Positions 61,531 to 64,000 of a DNA stretch of 64,000 bases are shown here, piece after piece. The notes under the pieces were generated by a model that saw nothing but the letters and a program-made list of their open reading frames with translations, did not search any database and had not been told where the DNA came from. This stretch comes from an uncultured Roseburia sp. (GTDB lineage: Bacteria > Bacillota > Clostridia > Lachnospirales > Lachnospiraceae): positions 1 to 64,000 of the forward strand of contig CAKREH010000010.1 in assembly GCA_934317215.1 (NCBI GenBank), given 5' to 3'. Each line of letters starts with the position of its first letter. The first letter of the stretch is position 1. The translations under genes and the position numbers were made by a program.

Positions 61531-62268
61531 ATGGACTATCGGAAATATCAGTGTAAGCGTTGGGAACGACTGGGATGTTTTGCAGTGGGAACAACATTAA
61601 CAGCAGTAATCTCATGGCTGTTCTATCGTTCATGGTATGGAATGGTGTTAGTTATTCCGATCAATTCTCTTATCATTTTCTATTATAAAAACAAAAAAAG
61701 AGATGAACGTGCAAAAAAACTGATGATTGAATTCCGGGATGCAATTATGTCTGTTGCAGCAGCATTGCTTGCAGGGTATTCCATTGAGCATGCATGGAAA
61801 GAAGCAGAGCGGGAAGTTTCAGATCTGTATGGAACGGAGGCTATGATCACGAAGGAATTAGTTCAGATGAATGCAGAAATAAAGTTGAACCGGAATGTAG
61901 AAGAGATTCTGCATGATTTGGCGATCCGCAGCGGGGTGGAAGAAATCGAAAGTTTTGCAGAGATTTTTGGTTTTGCGAAAAGAAGCGGAGGAGATTTTGC
62001 GGGAATTATCAGGACGACTGCAACACGGATATCAGCAAAGATAGAAGTGGAGCGGGAAGTGGATACGGTTATAGCCGGGAAAAAATTAGAAGGAAAGATT
62101 ATGGGGATAATGCCTTTTTTTATTCTTGCGTATCTGAACTTTGCATCGGGGGAATTTATTGATCCTTTATATGGAAATCTGCCAGGGGTACTTGTCATGA
62201 GTGTGTCATTGCTGATTTTTGCAGGAGCGATGGCAATAAACGGACGGATTTCAGATATCAGAGTTTAA
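61531..62268 (+). CDS. tadB: Tad inner-membrane platform protein TadB
   Basis: 245 residues, starting immediately after the tadA stop. Two N-terminal membrane segments, a cytoplasmic type II secretion F domain (ALLAGYSIEHAWKEAERE and FAEIFGFAKRSGGDFAGII) and one or two C-terminal membrane segments. With TadC it forms the platform that couples TadA to pilin insertion. Somewhat shorter than the classical TadB. Confidence 0.88.
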   Translation: MDYRKYQCKRWERLGCFAVGTTLTAVISWLFYRSWYGMVLVIPINSLIIFYYKNKKRDERAKKLMIEFRDAIMSVAAALLAGYSIEHAWKEAEREVSDLYGTEAMITKELVQMNAEIKLNRNVEEILHDLAIRSGVEEIESFAEIFGFAKRSGGDFAGIIRTTATRISAKIEVEREVDTVIAGKKLEGKIMGIMPFFILAYLNFASGEFIDPLYGNLPGVLVMSVSLLIFAGAMAINGRISDIRV

Positions 62269-62280
62269 GGAGAAAAAAGT

Positions 62281-63555
62281 ATGGTTTTATGTATTGGGGT
62301 TCTGTGTGCGGCGATATTTGTGGCGGTTGTGGCGAAGAAAAAGGTATTGCCAGGGATAAGCCGTGCAGCGGCTGTAATGATTTTGGTATCTGTACTGGCA
62401 ATTTTTGCACAAATTTCAGAAATGGCAGATGAAAAAAGTGATGTGAAATCAGAACTTGTGCGTCCGGCGTATGGAGAAGGCGGTTATGAGGAAGAAATGA
62501 CACTGAATGTAGAAAATGTGCTGGATGGATATTCTTATCATGTGGTGGTTCCGGAACAGGTTCTTTCAAAACAGGAGGAGCGGAACCAGCTTGAGACTGC
62601 GCAGCAGGAGATTGACGGCGAATTTGCAAAAAACAGTGGTGAAGTACGGGAAAAAGTAGAAATCCATAACAATTATCAGGACGGAAGGGTGAGTGCAGAC
62701 TGGGAGTTTGATCCGTATGATGTGATTGATGATGAGGGTGTGGTGGTTGCGGAAAACGTACCAGAGGAAGGAATTTTAGTAAAGGCTGAGGTGACGTTAA
62801 AGTGTGAATCGTCGGAGTGTATCAGTGAGCGGTACTTCCGGATCATGCCTAAGATCCTTAATGAAGAACAGAAAATTCTTCAGGAAATTGGGACTTACCT
62901 GCACAGTCAGGAGACGGGGACGGAAAATACTCTGAAGCTTCCCGAGCAGCTGGCCGGGAAGAATCTGGTGTGGAGTACGAAAAAAGAGTACTTGCCGGAA
63001 AAAATTATTTTTCTTGGAATAGTGACTGCCATATTGCTTCCGATTGTGGAACAATCACGTGAAAAGGATAGAGAAAAGAAACGAAAAGCGGTACTGGAAC
63101 TGCAGTATGCGGATATGGTAAGCAATCTGGCACTTCTGCTGGGGGCAGGAATGACTGTTTCTTCCGCATGGAATAGATTGACGGCGAATTATATAAATAA
63201 GCGGAATAAAAAGACAGTTTGCGAGAAAGAAGTATATGAGGAGATGATAAAAACTGCATATGAAATAAAAAATGGAATGGGGGAGGAACGCGCATATGAG
63301 CGTTTTGGAGAGCGGTGTGGAGGATACCGCTATCGTAAGTTTGGCAATCTTCTGTCACAGAATCTCAAAAAAGGAAGCAGAGGTCTGACAAAGCTTTTAG
63401 AGCAGGAGGCGGAAGAAGCATTTGAGGAACGGAAAAGCATGGCTCGGAAACTGGGCGAGGAAGCAGGGACAAAGATGTTGTTTCCAATGATTCTGATGCT
63501 TGGTGCAGTTATGTTAATACTGGCATTTCCGGCTATGCGTTCTATGGAACTATAA
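62281..63555 (+). CDS. tadC: Tad inner-membrane platform protein TadC
   Basis: 424 residues, 12 bp after tadB with AAGGAG upstream. Two membrane segments at 1-50, then an unusually long insert (about 60-235) of beta-like, acidic sequence between the second and third membrane segments, which is probably outside the membrane. The F domain follows (LLLGAGMTVSSAWNRLTANY, ending with a membrane segment MLFPMILMLGAVMLILAFPA). The insert is not part of standard TadC proteins. Confidence 0.8.
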   Translation: MVLCIGVLCAAIFVAVVAKKKVLPGISRAAAVMILVSVLAIFAQISEMADEKSDVKSELVRPAYGEGGYEEEMTLNVENVLDGYSYHVVVPEQVLSKQEERNQLETAQQEIDGEFAKNSGEVREKVEIHNNYQDGRVSADWEFDPYDVIDDEGVVVAENVPEEGILVKAEVTLKCESSECISERYFRIMPKILNEEQKILQEIGTYLHSQETGTENTLKLPEQLAGKNLVWSTKKEYLPEKIIFLGIVTAILLPIVEQSREKDREKKRKAVLELQYADMVSNLALLLGAGMTVSSAWNRLTANYINKRNKKTVCEKEVYEEMIKTAYEIKNGMGEERAYERFGERCGGYRYRKFGNLLSQNLKKGSRGLTKLLEQEAEEAFEERKSMARKLGEEAGTKMLFPMILMLGAVMLILAFPAMRSMEL

Positions 63556-63581
63556 ACTGGCTGACAGGAAAGGAGAACTTT

Positions 63582-63752
63582 ATGAAAGGATTTAAAGATT
63601 TTTTACGGGAAGAAGATGGGGTAGCTATTATTGAGATCGTGTTGATTCTGGTTGTGTTGATCGGACTTGTAGTTATATTTAACACAAAAATTAAAAATCT
63701 CAATACAAAAATTTTCAATAAGATTACAAAAGAAAGTAATAAGTTATTATGA
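63582..63752 (+). CDS. Flp1-like type IVb pilin
   Basis: A short gene of 56 residues: ATG with AAGGAGA upstream, stop at 63750-63752. It has a charged leader (about 14 residues, MKGFKDFLREEDG), then VAIIEIVLILVVLIGLVVIF, the hydrophobic core that follows the prepilin peptidase site, with Glu at position 5 of the mature form, and a Lys/Asn-rich tail. This is the expected pilin of the tad operon and the substrate of TadV. Cleavage would be after Gly13 (DG-VAIIE). Confidence 0.88.
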   Translation: MKGFKDFLREEDGVAIIEIVLILVVLIGLVVIFNTKIKNLNTKIFNKITKESNKLL

Positions 63753-64000
63753 AGACAGAGGCAGAAGGAAGTCTGACTATATTTTCTGCCTTAAGCCTGT
63801 TACTGATCTTATCGTTTTTGCTTGCATTATTAGAGGGAGCGAGAGTATCAGGATTAAAGATGATGGATACTCTCGCAGCAGAAACGGGAATGGATTGTGT
63901 GGCAGCAGAATATCAGAAGACACTATGGGATAAATATCATTTGCTGTATCTGGATGGTGCATATGGTTCGGATCAGTTTGATCAAAATAAAGTGAGTTCG
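63749..64000 (+). CDS. TadE/TadG-like pseudopilin, 5' part (DUF5702-like)
   Basis: Runs off the right edge; 84 codons are visible. The ATG overlaps the pilin stop (ATGA). The N-terminus EAEGSLTIFSALSLLLILSFLLALLEGARV has the EGS-then-hydrophobic pattern of Tad pseudopilins: a Gly followed by a hydrophobic segment and a Glu. The rest (TLAAETGMDCVAAEYQK and onwards) should lie outside. Its position directly after the pilin supports a minor pilin; a DUF5702-type assignment is tentative. Confidence 0.7.
   Translation, partial: MKTEAEGSLTIFSALSLLLILSFLLALLEGARVSGLKMMDTLAAETGMDCVAAEYQKTLWDKYHLLYLDGAYGSDQFDQNKVSS

Overview
This window looks like chromosome from a motile, spore-forming-lineage Lachnospiraceae bacterium, most likely Roseburia or a close relative. 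That placement is an inference from gene content: flagellin with FliS, a BofA-family protein, MecA, a DUF1858 protein, a GlgB-type branching enzyme, a T-box thrS and a Tad pilus locus with an Flp1-like pilin. It also rests on the Firmicutes-type promoters and strong GGAGG ribosome binding sites. No rRNA, tRNA, CRISPR array, prophage or complete insertion sequence was found.

Layout. 0.2-5 kb: a secreted BspA-type leucine-rich-repeat protein, a small hypothetical, the tail of an Rpn/YhgA-type nuclease and a histidine phosphatase. 5-11 kb: a self-contained fructose PTS operon (DeoR-type regulator, FruK, FruA EIIABC, HPr, EI), whose HPr lacks the regulatory serine 46. 11-11.4 kb: a 314-bp inverted-repeat element with a target-site duplication, inserted at the edge of an 85-bp dispersed repeat; a second copy of that repeat follows thrS. 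11.5-17.8 kb: a nucleobase cluster (amidohydrolase, cytosine deaminase, PucR-type regulator, NhaC-family transporter, cytidylate-kinase-like protein) with two candidate attenuators. 17.9-18.9 kb: a VanW protein and a surE remnant. 19-25.4 kb: a LacI-type regulator, a PhnD/C/E/E-like ABC importer and a cytoplasmic 5'-nucleotidase-like phosphatase, suggesting import and dephosphorylation of a phosphorylated organic compound. 25.4-27.5 kb: a threonyl T-box and a ThrRS without a TGS domain. 27.8-32.4 kb: a chemoreceptor, a membrane-anchored surface 5'-nucleotidase, a coiled-coil protein and a small membrane protein. 32.5-36.6 kb: an LCP protein divergent from a two-component system. 36.7-45.4 kb: an aconitase-family hydratase, an AI-2E-family permease, a TPR-AAA protein with a degenerate Walker B, and a glycogen branching enzyme.

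45.6-64 kb is the motility and surface half. It holds a large repeat-containing protein with a FliK-like end behind a sigma-28-like promoter, and an amidase and a GH18 hydrolase. It also holds an unusual pair of proteins: a Ser/Thr kinase fused to a degenerate ParA-like domain, and a second stand-alone degenerate ParA-like protein with no conventional start codon. MecA, a DUF1858 protein, flagellin and FliS (sigma-28-like promoter), and a YaaL/BofA pair follow. The last block is a tad operon (TadV, TadZ, TadA, TadB, TadC, a 56-residue Flp1-like pilin and the start of a TadE/TadG-like protein) that runs off the right edge.

The most interesting items are the HPr without Ser46, the nested repeat insertion, the kinase and degenerate-P-loop pair, the amidase whose ribosome binding site lies inside a terminator hairpin, the importer plus phosphatase operon, and the structured leaders in the nucleobase cluster.
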